DNA of 64,000 bases, from contig NZ_LT906457.1 in assembly GCF_900186965.1 (NCBI RefSeq), positions 1,328,501 to 1,392,500 on the forward strand. The letters run 5' to 3'. Made by a program: the position numbers and the translations under genes. Shown piece by piece: positions 1 to 8,676 of this stretch (its first letter is position 1; every line of letters starts with the position of its first letter). The notes under the pieces were generated by a model. That model was not told the origin of the DNA. It worked only from the letters and a program-made list of their open reading frames with translations, and did no database searches. The stretch comes from Legionella spiritensis. GTDB lineage: Bacteria > Pseudomonadota > Gammaproteobacteria > Legionellales > Legionellaceae.

Positions 1-779
1 ATCCCATGTTGGGTGCGTTTGTACCCTATACTCCGTTAGGAACCGGGATTATCTGGGTACCCAATAAACAGCATACACTGGCGGTCATTGCTCTGGATGC
101 CAATGGCAAAGCCAGTACCACCGGTTTTAATACGGCGTTTGACGGGCAATACACATATGGGGTGCAGTATCAATACACCACCGAACTGTGGAATGTTTTG
201 CCGGGAAATTATCGCATTATAGGTGGTTATACAACCAAGCCGCCCATCAGTTTTGCTATCGATCAACGGCAATTACTGGCCGAATTAATCGGTGTTATAC
301 CGATTGCGCGGAAAAATAATAATTACGGTATTTTGGTTAATTTTGATCAGTATTTATGGGTTATGGATAATCATCACCAGGCTGCTACCAAATTTGCCAA
401 GGGTGATGATCAGCCCTCTCGAAAAGGCATTCCTCCATTGGGGTTTGGTTTGTATGGACGCGCAGGGTGGAGTCCGGATGATCGCAATGTCATAAGCCAG
501 TTTTATAGTGCGGGGCTGGGAGGGTACGGATTGATGTTTGCCAACCGTCCTGACGATAATTGGGGAATCGGTTATGCCTATACGTATTTCTCAAACAAAC
601 TGGTTCGTTTGCTGCAGCCTTTACGAATGGCAAACAGCGAAAAGGGATTTGAGGTATTTTATAATTACGCCCTGTTACCTTCGACAAAAATCACCCTAAA
701 TAGCCAGGTAATACGTTCGCCTTTCAGCGTCAGAAAAACAGCGTACACCGGAGGGGTGCGGTTACGAGTCATGTTGTAG
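1..779 (+). CDS. OprB-like carbohydrate-selective porin, C-terminal part
   Basis: The reading frame is open from the window edge, so this is probably the C-terminal part of a longer gene; the first ATG visible (position 6) need not be the start. The visible 257 residues have features of the OprB porin family: a block GLYGRAGWSPDD, then an RPDDNWGIGYAY strand, and near the end an E-x-FYNY strand followed by a closing G-x-RLR segment. In that family the last strand closes an outer-membrane beta-barrel for sugar uptake. A full OprB is usually above 400 residues, so roughly 40 percent is missing upstream. The substrate cannot be read from this part. The family call is by motif recognition; another large porin family is possible. 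Confidence 0.7.
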   Translation, partial: PMLGAFVPYTPLGTGIIWVPNKQHTLAVIALDANGKASTTGFNTAFDGQYTYGVQYQYTTELWNVLPGNYRIIGGYTTKPPISFAIDQRQLLAELIGVIPIARKNNNYGILVNFDQYLWVMDNHHQAATKFAKGDDQPSRKGIPPLGFGLYGRAGWSPDDRNVISQFYSAGLGGYGLMFANRPDDNWGIGYAYTYFSNKLVRLLQPLRMANSEKGFEVFYNYALLPSTKITLNSQVIRSPFSVRKTAYTGGVRLRVML

Positions 780-790
780 CGATTAAAATG

Positions 791-801
791 TACAGAGCCT
801 A
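791..801. repeat. solitary end of the 215-bp palindromic repeat family
   Basis: The 11 bases TACAGAGCCTA match the outer end of the dispersed repeat described at 4840, 18951, 21217, 22273, 57151 and 60879. No repeat body is attached. The last three bases, read on the minus strand, are the TAG stop of the FadL-like gene. This looks like the scar of a lost or partial element, but 11 bases is short and chance cannot be excluded. Confidence 0.4.
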
Positions 802-1950
802 GCCATCCAAATTATAAATAATCTGGAAATTCGAGAAGATAATTTTATTTTTTATTGTTCCAAAGGTTTTGAAGGTTTCTTCATCGATTTTCACTGTATT
901 CGTATTAAAACCATAACCAAACAATCCTCGTAATGTAAATGATTTTGTTATTTTTTTGCTGGCTATAAATCCGGTCGAGAAGATATTACCGGCCAGGGCA
1001 AAATTACTTTCCCCGAGTTTGGTGGGGGTGAAATCTTTTGTGGCGTAAAAACTGAACGCGTATTCATTGGAGAGCTGATACCGGCTTAAAAAAAGGAAAC
1101 GATTGGTATTACGGTAATTGAGAGGAATGGGAATGAACGCATTCGGTAGGGAAATGCTGGTATATTTGAATTCCTGCCAGAAGGTGCGCATCACGCCGAG
1201 CCTGACCATGAGTTTTTCGTCAAAGCGATGGGTCAGGGCAGCGGTCAAGGTGTCCGGGATCACAAGCAATGTTTGAGAAAGTGTGGGGGCGCTGACGTTT
1301 TTAAACGAGCTGGTTCCGGTGATTTTTCCGGTATTTCTGCTGAAATAAGCCACATCAAGAAACGTGTTTTTGTTGAACAAATAGATAGCCCCAAGCGCAT
1401 AGCTCCATGCGACATCATTTCCCTGCAAATTGAATATGGTCGGAGTGGAGGATATGGTAAAAGGCACAACCAGGTTCAGTTCGAGCTGGTAACGGACTAT
1501 ATTTAATCCTGCACCAAGCCACAGGTTTTTAGACAACTGTATCGCCAGATTGGGGTGGATAGATGCGGTACGGATGTTTTCCCGATTATACAAGCCGGGA
1601 ATGTTATCTTTTGATAGCTTATAGTCAATAATAACACGATAAGGTTCGCTGATGGCCAGGCCAAAAGCGAGTTTTGGATGCAACCGGTATATGACACGGG
1701 CATAGGGCGATACCACGAGTGGATTGCTTGTCGCTTTTTTGGGATTGCCGTTGACGGTTCCTTGAAATGGAATTTTAGGATTATAGATAATGGATCCCGT
1801 GGAAACACGCAATTTTTTTACAAAAAGATTATTAGCCGGATTAATATAGTTGATGCCGTCAAACACCTGGCCATTGGCACAAAAAGCATGTTGCCATAAT
1901 GATAGCCACGTTACAAGAAAACATATCCGTATGAACAAGATTTTTAGCAT
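799..1950 (-). CDS. FadL/OmpP1-family outer-membrane transport protein
   Basis: 383 residues with an N-terminal hydrophobic signal segment ending near ANG (about residue 26). The body is a run of alternating strands with features of FadL/TodX proteins: an early INPAN motif, a 'SIHPNLAIQLSKNLWLGAGL' stretch, and a regular series of aromatic-ended strands to the C-terminus. Members of this family form 14-strand barrels that take up long-chain fatty acids or other hydrophobic compounds. The length is slightly short for FadL (about 400-450). It converges on the porin gene upstream, with only 19 bases between stop codons. Its TAG stop lies in a repeat-family end. The substrate is not predictable. 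Confidence 0.7.
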   Translation of the reverse strand: MLKILFIRICFLVTWLSLWQHAFCANGQVFDGINYINPANNLFVKKLRVSTGSIIYNPKIPFQGTVNGNPKKATSNPLVVSPYARVIYRLHPKLAFGLAISEPYRVIIDYKLSKDNIPGLYNRENIRTASIHPNLAIQLSKNLWLGAGLNIVRYQLELNLVVPFTISSTPTIFNLQGNDVAWSYALGAIYLFNKNTFLDVAYFSRNTGKITGTSSFKNVSAPTLSQTLLVIPDTLTAALTHRFDEKLMVRLGVMRTFWQEFKYTSISLPNAFIPIPLNYRNTNRFLFLSRYQLSNEYAFSFYATKDFTPTKLGESNFALAGNIFSTGFIASKKITKSFTLRGLFGYGFNTNTVKIDEETFKTFGTIKNKIIFSNFQIIYNLDG

Positions 1951-2035
1951 GTTATCAGGTTGAAAATTTACGAAAAATCATATTTAAAAATCCTTTTTTA
2001 TTTATATTATTTTTATGGTATTGCTCAATAAAATA

Positions 2036-2064
2036 TTGTTTGTTTGGAAGAAACATTCTGTTAT
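2036..2064 (+). promoter_or_regulatory. possible sigma-70 promoter for the choloylglycine-hydrolase-like gene
   Basis: TTGTTT at 2036-2041, a 17-base spacer, then TGTTAT at 2059-2064, lying about 45 bases before the start codon in AT-rich DNA. The match to consensus is partial (3/6 and 4/6), so this is a weak call. Confidence 0.3.
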
Positions 2065-2107
2065 TCTAAGGTTATATGGTTCATAACTCAAGACAAAGGA
2101 TAAATTG

Positions 2108-3217
2108 ATGATCAATATCGAAAAAATGAAAAAAAGTGTTGCAGGGCTGTTGTTTTTTTCTATTGCTTCTGTGCCTGCCGTTCAGGCTTGCACAGGCAGC
2201 AAAATACAAGCCAGAGACGGCTCGGTTGTATTTGCAAGAACCATGGAGTTTGGTGCTGAAATTGATTCGGATGTTGTGGTTATTCCCAGACATTATGAGT
2301 TAAAAGCTACTTCCCCATATGAGGGTAAAAATTTGGTATGGAAATCGAAATATGCTGCTATGGGTATGAACGCAAAATCTTTGCCACTCATTATTGAAGG
2401 CGTCAATGAAAAAGGGTTGCGGGTGGGGACTTTTTACTTTCCTGGGTTTGCCGGTTATCAGCAGGTCACGCCTGAACAGGCTGCCAATTCCGTTAGTTCG
2501 GTTGATGTCGGGGTATGGTTGCTTTCAAATTTTGCGAGTATCGCTGAAGCGAAGGCGGGACTGCAATCCATCAAGGTTTCTAATGCCATTTTCAAGCCTT
2601 GGGGATTTTCCCTGCCGCTCCATTATGTCATCAGTGAGCCTGATGGCAAAAGTCTGATTGTAGAGTACATGGATGGCAAGATGAACCTCTATGATGATGA
2701 ACTTGGCGTACTAACGAACGCGCCTGAATTTGCCTGGCATTTGACTAATTTGCGTAATTACGTCAATTTGAAGCCGGAAGATGTGTCTGAAAACAGTATT
2801 CCCAATCTGCCTTTAAAAGATTTGGGCCTGGGATCCGGGATGCTGGGTTTACCGGGTGATTTTACATCGCCATCGCGATTTGTCCGCGCGGCTTTGTTTA
2901 CAGCAACCATGCCTCCTTCTGAAAATGGCCATGAAGCCGTATTGGAATTGTTTCATTTATTGAATAATTTTGATGTTCCCAAAGGAGTTGTCGTAGAAAA
3001 AATGAAAGGTGAAACATACTATGATCACACTCAATGGACCAGCGCAATTGACCTTAAGAAGAAACAGTTGTTTGTTCACACCTACGAGGACAGAAATTTA
3101 AAAATGATCGATTTATCAAAATTTGACTTGAATGCCAAAACCATAAAAGTTATTAAATTGAAAAGTGCTACGGCGATTAGCGACGTATCATCATCGGTTG
3201 TCGATTTTACTTCCTGA
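2108..3217 (+). CDS. secreted choloylglycine hydrolase / penicillin V acylase family protein (Ntn hydrolase)
   Basis: 369 residues from the ATG at 2108; a TTG just before it is also open, but AAGGA at 2096-2100 is well spaced for this ATG. A signal peptide (KK, then a hydrophobic stretch, then AVQA) leaves Cys28 as the first mature residue. This is the hallmark of the linear-amide C-N hydrolase family, where that Cys is the autocatalytically exposed nucleophile. It is followed by the expected CTGSKIQARDGSVVFARTME block, in which the Asp and Arg match conserved family positions. Family members hydrolyse conjugated bile acids, penicillin V or acyl-homoserine lactones; the substrate here cannot be told. 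A periplasmic or secreted location is inferred. IS copy 1 sits between this gene and its apparent terminator. Confidence 0.82.
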   Translation: MINIEKMKKSVAGLLFFSIASVPAVQACTGSKIQARDGSVVFARTMEFGAEIDSDVVVIPRHYELKATSPYEGKNLVWKSKYAAMGMNAKSLPLIIEGVNEKGLRVGTFYFPGFAGYQQVTPEQAANSVSSVDVGVWLLSNFASIAEAKAGLQSIKVSNAIFKPWGFSLPLHYVISEPDGKSLIVEYMDGKMNLYDDELGVLTNAPEFAWHLTNLRNYVNLKPEDVSENSIPNLPLKDLGLGSGMLGLPGDFTSPSRFVRAALFTATMPPSENGHEAVLELFHLLNNFDVPKGVVVEKMKGETYYDHTQWTSAIDLKKKQLFVHTYEDRNLKMIDLSKFDLNAKTIKVIKLKSATAISDVSSSVVDFTS

Positions 3218-3244
3218 AAATCAAGCGGCAGGAGACAGAATAAA

Positions 3245-4567
3245 GAGTCTGTAAAATTTTCTGTGTAACTAGCCATTCCATTATTCAGTAACTCTATCAC
3301 CGAATTCGATCATAAACCGATTCATAGCTGGCTTCCAGTTGTGGATCGGCATTGTCCATTTCCGAGCAATTCGTTCAATCGCAAGATAGAGCAATTTAAA
3401 AACTGATTCGTCAGATGGGAACATTCTTTTATTTTTAATTACCTTTCGCAAAGTCATATTCAACGATTCGATGGCATTTGTCGTATATATGGCTCGACGG
3501 ATGTCAGCTGGATAATCAAAAAATGGGGTAATACGTATCCAGTCTCTGCGCCATGAGGAGCTTATGGATGGGTATTGGTCGTCCCATTTCTCAGAAAATG
3601 CTTCCAGCGCCATTTCAGCCTCAATGAGTGTTTTGGCACTGTAGATTGTTTTTAAATCAGCAGCAAGGATTTTACGGTCTTTCCAGCTGACATAAGCCAA
3701 TGAATTTCGAATTTTGTGTACAATGCAAAGCTGAACTTTAGCGTGTGGATATACTGTTTCAATGGCTTCTGGAAATCCAGTAAGTCCATCAACACACGCA
3801 ATAAATATTTCATCCAGGCCACGATTTTTTATATCTGTCAGTACGTTTAGCCAAAATTTTGCGCCTTCATTTTGGCTAATCCACATGCCCAGAAGTTCTT
3901 TGTAGCCATCTGTATTAACACCCAATGCCAAATAGACGGATTTGTTAATAATACCTTTGTCAGTCTTTACTTTAACGACAATACAATCCAAATAAACAAT
4001 GGGGAAGCAACTATCCAGAGGCCTTGCCTGCCAGGCACGTACATCTGATAAAACCGCGTCTGTCACGCTTGAAATCAATGTGGGTGATATGGTTGTACCA
4101 TAGATTTCTTCAAGCTCGCTTTGGATGTCGCGTGTACTTAAACCTCGGGCATAAAATGAAATGATTTTTTCATCAAGACCATCAAAGCGGGTAGCGTATT
4201 TAGGGATAATATGAGGTTCAAATGTGCCTGTTCGGTCACGTGGCACCGCAATTTCCATTTCGCCTTCATTAACCTGAATAGTCTTCTTGCTGTACCCATT
4301 ACGACTGTTGCTCTTGCGTTCAACAGCCTTGGCATGCTTGTCATAGCCTAAATGATGCGTAAGTTCTCCGGATAGCGCAGCCTCTAAGCCTCGACGCTTT
4401 AGCTGTTTAAAAAACTCAGTGAAGTCTTCTTGCGTTTTACACGTCTTGGCTATTTCCTTGGCCAATTCATCTATATCATGAGTCATAGTTTGTCTCTTCT
4501 TCAATGCCTGTCTGAAAATAGGCAGATTATATACTATGACCAATTACACAAAATTATTTACAGACCC
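3245..4567 (-). mobile_element. IS256-family insertion sequence, copy 1 (1323 bp)
   Basis: Ends read GAGTCTGTAAAATTTT on the left and, inverted, GGGTCTGTAAATAATTTTGT on the right, an imperfect terminal inverted repeat continuing to about GTGTAA. The element is flanked by a perfect 8-bp direct repeat AGAATAAA (3237-3244 and 4568-4575), which is the target duplication and fixes both ends. An 8-bp duplication is typical for IS256. It contains one transposase gene on the minus strand. The same 1323-bp length is found for copy 3. Confidence 0.95.
3281..4486 (-). CDS. IS256-family (mutator-type) transposase
   Basis: 401 residues from the ATG at 4486, preceded by an AAGAAGAG ribosome site. The frame stays open 19 codons further upstream, but that stretch runs into the terminal repeat region and is unlikely to be translated. 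DDE catalytic residues are visible as PIVYLDC, then IACVDGLTGFPEAI, then TTNAIESLN, with the usual order for the mutator superfamily. It catalyses cut-and-paste or circle-mediated transposition of the element. The gene is complete. Its product is identical by eye to the copy 3 protein except for one Lys/Gln change near the N-terminus (DELAKEI versus DELAQEI). Confidence 0.95.
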   Translation of the reverse strand: MTHDIDELAKEIAKTCKTQEDFTEFFKQLKRRGLEAALSGELTHHLGYDKHAKAVERKSNSRNGYSKKTIQVNEGEMEIAVPRDRTGTFEPHIIPKYATRFDGLDEKIISFYARGLSTRDIQSELEEIYGTTISPTLISSVTDAVLSDVRAWQARPLDSCFPIVYLDCIVVKVKTDKGIINKSVYLALGVNTDGYKELLGMWISQNEGAKFWLNVLTDIKNRGLDEIFIACVDGLTGFPEAIETVYPHAKVQLCIVHKIRNSLAYVSWKDRKILAADLKTIYSAKTLIEAEMALEAFSEKWDDQYPSISSSWRRDWIRITPFFDYPADIRRAIYTTNAIESLNMTLRKVIKNKRMFPSDESVFKLLYLAIERIARKWTMPIHNWKPAMNRFMIEFGDRVTE

Positions 4568-4577
4568 AGAATAAAGC

Positions 4578-4606
4578 AAGGCCTCTTTTTCGAGAGGCCT
4601 TTTTTT
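4578..4606 (+). terminator. rho-independent terminator, orphaned by IS insertion
   Basis: A 9-bp stem AAGGCCTCT / AGAGGCCTT closes a TTTTCG loop and is followed by a T run. Removing the IS and one target copy would place it about 25 bases after the stop codon of the choloylglycine-hydrolase-family gene, so it is most likely that gene's original terminator. Confidence 0.8.
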
Positions 4607-4839
4607 ATATATAAAATTTCACAATAATACCATTATTCAAGCAAAACAATGTTTGCATCTTTTTTTAGTCGGATGCAAAATATATTTTAGAAGAAAATTC
4701 GGCTCTAAAATCTCCTGGATTTCCTGTATTTATTTTGTAATAAAAACTTAAATTTATCGATACTGAATATCGATTTTTTAATTGGTTTTCTGAGCTTGTA
4801 AACCATTATAATTCTGGAATTAATGTCCATATAGTCACA
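4607..4839. other. AT-rich intergenic DNA, no gene seen
   Basis: No plausible coding frame. The only structure noticed is an 8-bp inverted repeat, TTTGCATC at 4652-4659 and GATGCAAA at 4672-4679, around a T-rich loop. It could be a weak terminator or an operator; its function is unknown. Confidence 0.4.
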
Positions 4840-5055
4840 GGTTCTGTGAGCCAATTTTTTCCGATCGAAACCAAGGCAACTATTGCTGCACAATAAATAA
4901 TAATTTCTAGTGGCCTGTCATGAAGGCTTCGCTGTAATGCGGGATAACATTCCTAATTGGCATATCAAACCCGCAATACGGCCGCAGGCCTCCTTACGGG
5001 CTACTGCTTTTTCGCAAAAAATAGTGCGAAGAAAATTTTGATTCACGGAGCCTAG
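4840..5055. repeat. 215-bp MITE-like palindromic repeat, copy A
   Basis: Starts AGGTTCTGTGAG and ends with its near-complement CACGGAGCCTAG. The middle is a large imperfect palindrome built on GCCTGTCATGAAGG ... CTCCTTACGGGCTAC. No coding capacity. Same family as copies at 18951, 21217, 22273, 57151 and 60879. It ends just before the homology block shared by the LysR gene and its decayed paralogue. Confidence 0.85.
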
Positions 5056-5069
5056 AGTAGACTAATTTT

Positions 5070-5999
5070 TTAGAAGCTCAAAGAATCGAGTGTTTCAGAA
5101 ATATTTTTCATTGTTTTTCGTAGCCATGAGTGTCCTGGATCATTATCATGTCTTGGGTGCCAATATTGATGACATACGAAGCAGTCGTATTCAAAAGGCA
5201 CTTTAAGGGCGGTAATTCCGGCGGAATTTTCAAATCTATCCACAAGCCTTTTAATTGTTAATGTCAGGTACGTTGTACCGGACAGCGATAGAAACGGAGT
5301 CAATCCGGTCCCAACATTAATGGAAACGGGTTTGTTGAGTCTAAGCCGCGAGAGATACTTCTTCATATAATTTTCAAAGGGCGTGCCAGTTAATGAAAAT
5401 TGAATCAAGGGATATTTGATCAATTCATCAATGTTCCAGTCCGGAGCAGAACAGGCCGGATGATTTTTGCAACACGCAATGACCGCATTGTCTTTAAACA
5501 AGAGTTGCCGTTTCAGGTTTTGTGGAACATTTTCAAAAAAACCTACAACAAGATCCATTTGATGTTGTTCAAAATATTCCAGGGAATCCAGGTATCTTGG
5601 GTGGATAATCTTTATCTGCACATTCGGAGCGTCGGATGAAAGGCGTTTCATTAGCGGTTGAAGCAGCAGTGCCGATATAAGATCAGTCATTCCTATGCGA
5701 AAGATTCTTTGAGAGCTGGCAGGATGAAAGGAGTCCTGCTGATTAAAAACCTGGTCTATTTTACTCATTATGCTATGTACGTCATCCGCGAGTGAAGATG
5801 CCAGGGGTGTAAGCTGCATAATCTTGTATTGCCCGGGCACCAGAAGTTCGTCGTCAAAGACTTCTCTTAACTGTTTTAAAAAACCACTCATGGACGATTG
5901 GCTTACCCCGACCGTCTTGGCGGCAATAGTCACATTGCGGGCTCGAATCAGGGCGCTTAGCGCGCGAAGAAGGTTTAAGTTCAGTGTGTTAATGTCCAT
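5070..5999 (-). CDS. LysR-family transcriptional regulator
   Basis: 309 residues from the ATG at 5999; a TTG four codons upstream is also open but has weaker context. Residues 5-60 form a classic winged helix-turn-helix (NLLRALSALIRARNVTIAAK, then VSQSSMSGFLKQLREVFDDELLVPG), followed by a periplasmic-binding-protein-like effector domain of normal length. The LNLLRALSALI start is like the NodD/LeuO branch. No co-transcribed target is evident: its neighbours are a repeat and, upstream on the same strand, a decayed paralogue fragment and a beta-barrel gene. The inducer and targets are unknown. Confidence 0.9.
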   Translation of the reverse strand: MDINTLNLNLLRALSALIRARNVTIAAKTVGVSQSSMSGFLKQLREVFDDELLVPGQYKIMQLTPLASSLADDVHSIMSKIDQVFNQQDSFHPASSQRIFRIGMTDLISALLLQPLMKRLSSDAPNVQIKIIHPRYLDSLEYFEQHQMDLVVGFFENVPQNLKRQLLFKDNAVIACCKNHPACSAPDWNIDELIKYPLIQFSLTGTPFENYMKKYLSRLRLNKPVSINVGTGLTPFLSLSGTTYLTLTIKRLVDRFENSAGITALKVPFEYDCFVCHQYWHPRHDNDPGHSWLRKTMKNISETLDSLSF

Positions 6000-6253
6000 T
6001 AAGTTTCTCAAATTATTTTTTTAAGCAATAGCATATATTTCAGCGTTTGCATTGGTTCTGACAGGAGCAGGTGTTAGAGCTTGCAATGTTTAAATATGTT
6101 GCACCGCAAATACGAAGTGTAACTTAAATTGCCCTTCGTATTATTGATAATGACTATCGAGTATTTGATTGATCTGTCTTTGGTTGCAACGTTCTTTGCA
6201 AAACGCTGTAAGAGGGGATGCTGTTGCTTAAAAGGAACTTGAGAAACTCTGAT

Positions 6254-6333
6254 GTAGTCTAATTTTCCAGAGGCTCGGGGAATCAAGGGTTTCGGAAAAG
6301 CTTTTTATGATTTTTCGTAGCTACGAATGTCCC
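6254..6333 (-). pseudogene. decayed 3' fragment of a second LysR-type gene
   Basis: About 80 bases align without gaps to the last 22 or so codons and first downstream bases of the neighbouring LysR gene (about 5057-5136). Shared blocks include GCTACGAAAAA and AAAATTAG. The codon equivalent to Trp in GHSWLRK is TAG, so the fragment cannot encode the tail. It is a remnant of a tandem duplication or of a former neighbouring paralogue. No more of the gene is recognisable upstream of it. Confidence 0.7.
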
Positions 6334-6397
6334 TGTACCCGGGTTTTTTCCAATTAGGCCAGTGTTAAAGATCATGCTGTTTGCCCCTGAGCTGCGT
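6334..6397. other. intergenic, nothing recognised
   Basis: A short stretch between the LysR remnant and the end of the beta-barrel gene. The flanking region 6012-6253 likewise shows no gene; it should hold the LysR promoter, but no convincing -35/-10 pair was found. Confidence 0.3.
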
Positions 6398-7099
6398 TTA
6401 TAATTGTACGCTCAAGCTAGCTACAATACTGTGGGTTTCATAGCCCGATGTAAATGTAGACCCGGAGATGCCAGCAATCGTTGCTCCGCTACCACTGAAT
6501 GTGAATGTTGGATTGGTTGTCCCAAGATAACGATAATCGAGATCGATGGCTATAGTTGGTGTAATATTATAGCGACCACCAGCGATTCCCTGATAGCCAA
6601 ATTGCCAATCCGTTGCATCGTCGCATCGGCCAATTGGAACTGTCCATTGATCATTTTGTGCAACGGCACCAATCCCCGCACCAATATGTGGGGTTAATAA
6701 TAATCCATCAAATTGGAAATCGTAGATTACATTTGTTATCAGAGCATAGGCCGTACGGGTGCCGCTTGCGGGAACTGTTGCTGGGGGAACGCCGTCTGTA
6801 ATACTAATTATCCGATTGTGTTGATAACGGAACTCCTCTTCAAGTCGCAATCCTGCCCACCGATAACCACCACGCACGCCAACATTATAACCATCCTTAA
6901 AGTATTCACTAAGTATACCTACCCTTGGTAAGGATGCAGGACCACTCTGCGGGCTTTCAATTTTGGTCCATCCGCCCTCAACACCTGCATACCAACCATT
7001 ATTGCTTAATATGCCCTTTATTCCTGATTCTCCTGCCTGCACGTCCATATAATTCAATGTCAATATCATGGCAACGCTGAATGCGTAGTAATTTTTCAT
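6398..7099 (-). CDS. small outer-membrane beta-barrel protein (Opa/OmpA-like barrel)
   Basis: 233 residues. A signal peptide runs to about residue 22 (ending VQA). Then come eight or so amphipathic strands: NGWYAGVEGGWTKIES, GYNVGVRGGYRWAGLRLEEE, TAYALITNVIYDF, LLTPHIGAGIGAVAQND, WQFGYQGIAGGRYNI, IAIDLDYRYLG, and a final SIVASLSVQL strand with the usual hydrophobic C-terminal residues. This pattern fits the opacity-protein/OmpA-barrel superfamily of surface proteins. A GGAG ribosome site precedes the ATG. No enzymatic residues are evident. Its role (adhesion, structural) is unknown. Confidence 0.75.
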   Translation of the reverse strand: MKNYYAFSVAMILTLNYMDVQAGESGIKGILSNNGWYAGVEGGWTKIESPQSGPASLPRVGILSEYFKDGYNVGVRGGYRWAGLRLEEEFRYQHNRIISITDGVPPATVPASGTRTAYALITNVIYDFQFDGLLLTPHIGAGIGAVAQNDQWTVPIGRCDDATDWQFGYQGIAGGRYNITPTIAIDLDYRYLGTTNPTFTFSGSGATIAGISGSTFTSGYETHSIVASLSVQL

Positions 7100-7192
7100 T
7101 CTATTGCTCCATACGTCTAATTTTTCAGGCTAATCCATTTTATTTTCCTTATCAACCAAGGTACATAAAATCCAGCGATTCCTGTTTAGGAT

Positions 7193-8155
7193 CTAGGCAG
7201 TCAGCCAGTCCCGTGCCGGTAAAAACTCCGTATACAGCAATGATTCCTTGCTGCCTTTTTCAGGTTGCCAGTCGTATTGCCAGCACACTTCAGGTGGAAG
7301 CGACATCAGGATGGATTCCGTTCTTCCTCCGGACTGCAAGCCGAACAAGGTTCCCCGATCATAGACGAGATTGAATTCCACGTAACGCCCGCGCCTGTAG
7401 CGTTGAAAATCTTTTTCCCGCTGACCAAACACCTGATCTTTTCTTTTATGTACAATCGGGACGTAGGCTTCAAGAAAATGATCACCGATGCTTTTCATAA
7501 ATGAAAAACCATGCGTGAATCCACCTTCATTAAAGTCATCAAAAAACAGCCCGCCTATGCCTCGTGCTTCCTGACGGTGTTTCAGATAGAAATAACGATC
7601 GCACCATTCCTTAAAACGTGGATAGATATCCTCGCCAAACGGCTGACAGGCTTTTCTCGCCGTTTGATGCCAGTGCCGGCAATCTTCATAAAAACCGTAA
7701 TAAGGGGTTAAGTCAAACCCGCCGCCAAACCACCAGACTGGTGCTTCTCCCGGTTTTTCCGCCACAAAAAAACGAACATTGGCATGTGTGGTGGGCACGT
7801 ACGGATTATCCGGATGAATAACCAGAGAAACACCCAGAGCCGTGAATTGCCGCCCGGCTATTTCAGGACGGGACACACTTGCGGATGCGGGTAGCTGTTC
7901 TCCGCTGACATGCGAAAAATTTACGCCCGCCCTGGAAAACACCTGACCGTCTTGCAACACCCGGGTAAGCCCGCCTCCCCCCTCAGGGCGCCCCCAGGCG
8001 TCCTCCCTGAACAGAGTCTTTCCATCCAGCGATTCAAGCGTGGTGCAAATACGCTGTTGCAGTTGTAAAAGATAGTCCCGTACCAGCGCAACGGCATTGT
8101 CCGGTAAAGACAGGGAATGTTCAGATGAAGCATGACGAATTTCAGATGTGTTCAT
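7193..8155 (-). CDS. hemF: oxygen-dependent coproporphyrinogen III oxidase
   Basis: 320 residues, about the normal HemF length. It converts coproporphyrinogen III to protoporphyrinogen IX by two oxidative decarboxylations in the cytosol, a late step of haem synthesis under aerobic conditions. Clear family motifs: [17 protein letters not shown] (about 51-67), [11 protein letters not shown] with the conserved His124, [15 protein letters not shown] (141-155), then [20 protein letters not shown] and [29 protein letters not shown] in pieces. The gene is divergent from the flagellar operon; the 120-base gap between them carries the flgB sigma-54 promoter. Confidence 0.97.
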   Translation of the reverse strand: MNTSEIRHASSEHSLSLPDNAVALVRDYLLQLQQRICTTLESLDGKTLFREDAWGRPEGGGGLTRVLQDGQVFSRAGVNFSHVSGEQLPASASVSRPEIAGRQFTALGVSLVIHPDNPYVPTTHANVRFFVAEKPGEAPVWWFGGGFDLTPYYGFYEDCRHWHQTARKACQPFGEDIYPRFKEWCDRYFYLKHRQEARGIGGLFFDDFNEGGFTHGFSFMKSIGDHFLEAYVPIVHKRKDQVFGQREKDFQRYRRGRYVEFNLVYDRGTLFGLQSGGRTESILMSLPPEVCWQYDWQPEKGSKESLLYTEFLPARDWLTA

Positions 8156-8232
8156 ACGAGTAATGTGGTTGATTGCAGACAGGCTGATTTTACACGATTT
8201 TGAAGTATTCGGCGTATAAATGTCTCATAAAT

Positions 8233-8248
8233 TGGCATGGCAATTGCT
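8233..8248 (+). promoter_or_regulatory. sigma-54 promoter of the flgB operon
   Basis: TGGCATGGCAATTGCT carries the -24 GG and -12 GC elements with the exact spacing of the RpoN consensus (TGGCACG-N4-TTGCW), one mismatch. It lies 33 bases before the flgB start. Flagellar rod/hook operons of Legionella and Pseudomonas are usually RpoN plus FleQ dependent, which fits. Confidence 0.8.
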
Positions 8249-8281
8249 TTATCGGTGATAACAACGTAACAGGGAGTGCGT

Positions 8282-8674
8282 ATGGCTATAAATCTCGATA
8301 ATTATTTTGGAGTTCACGCCAGGGCGTTGATGCTTCGCGAACAGCGCGCCTCGCAGTTGGCAAATAATCTGACGAACGCCAACACACCTAATTATAAGGC
8401 CAGGGATATCAATTTTAATGAGACCTTGAAGCAGGCTATGTCTTCCTCATCGCAACAGATGACGACCGACTCACCGGGTCATATTGCCGGTACCGGTGAT
8501 TTCTCCTCGCAGTTGCAATACCGTGTTCCCAAGCATATGTCCTTGGACGGTAACACGGTGGATAAGGAGATTGAAACGACGGAGTTTGCCCGTAACGCCT
8601 TGTCTTACCAGGCCAGCCTGTCTTTCCTGGACGGTAAAATTAGATCAATGATGGCCGCGTTGAAAGGAGAATAA
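8282..8674 (+). CDS. flgB: flagellar basal-body rod protein FlgB
   Basis: 130 residues from the ATG at 8282, which has AGGGAG just upstream; a GTG two codons earlier is also open but overlaps that ribosome site. FlgB is a proximal rod subunit exported by the flagellar type III system. The N-terminal SQLANNLTNANTPNYKARDI motif is the rod/hook-family signature, followed by a QYR-type segment and the amphipathic C-terminal helix. First gene of an operon running to flgL, with short gaps throughout and a sigma-54 promoter in front. Confidence 0.97.
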   Translation: MAINLDNYFGVHARALMLREQRASQLANNLTNANTPNYKARDINFNETLKQAMSSSSQQMTTDSPGHIAGTGDFSSQLQYRVPKHMSLDGNTVDKEIETTEFARNALSYQASLSFLDGKIRSMMAALKGE

Positions 8675-8676
8675 TT

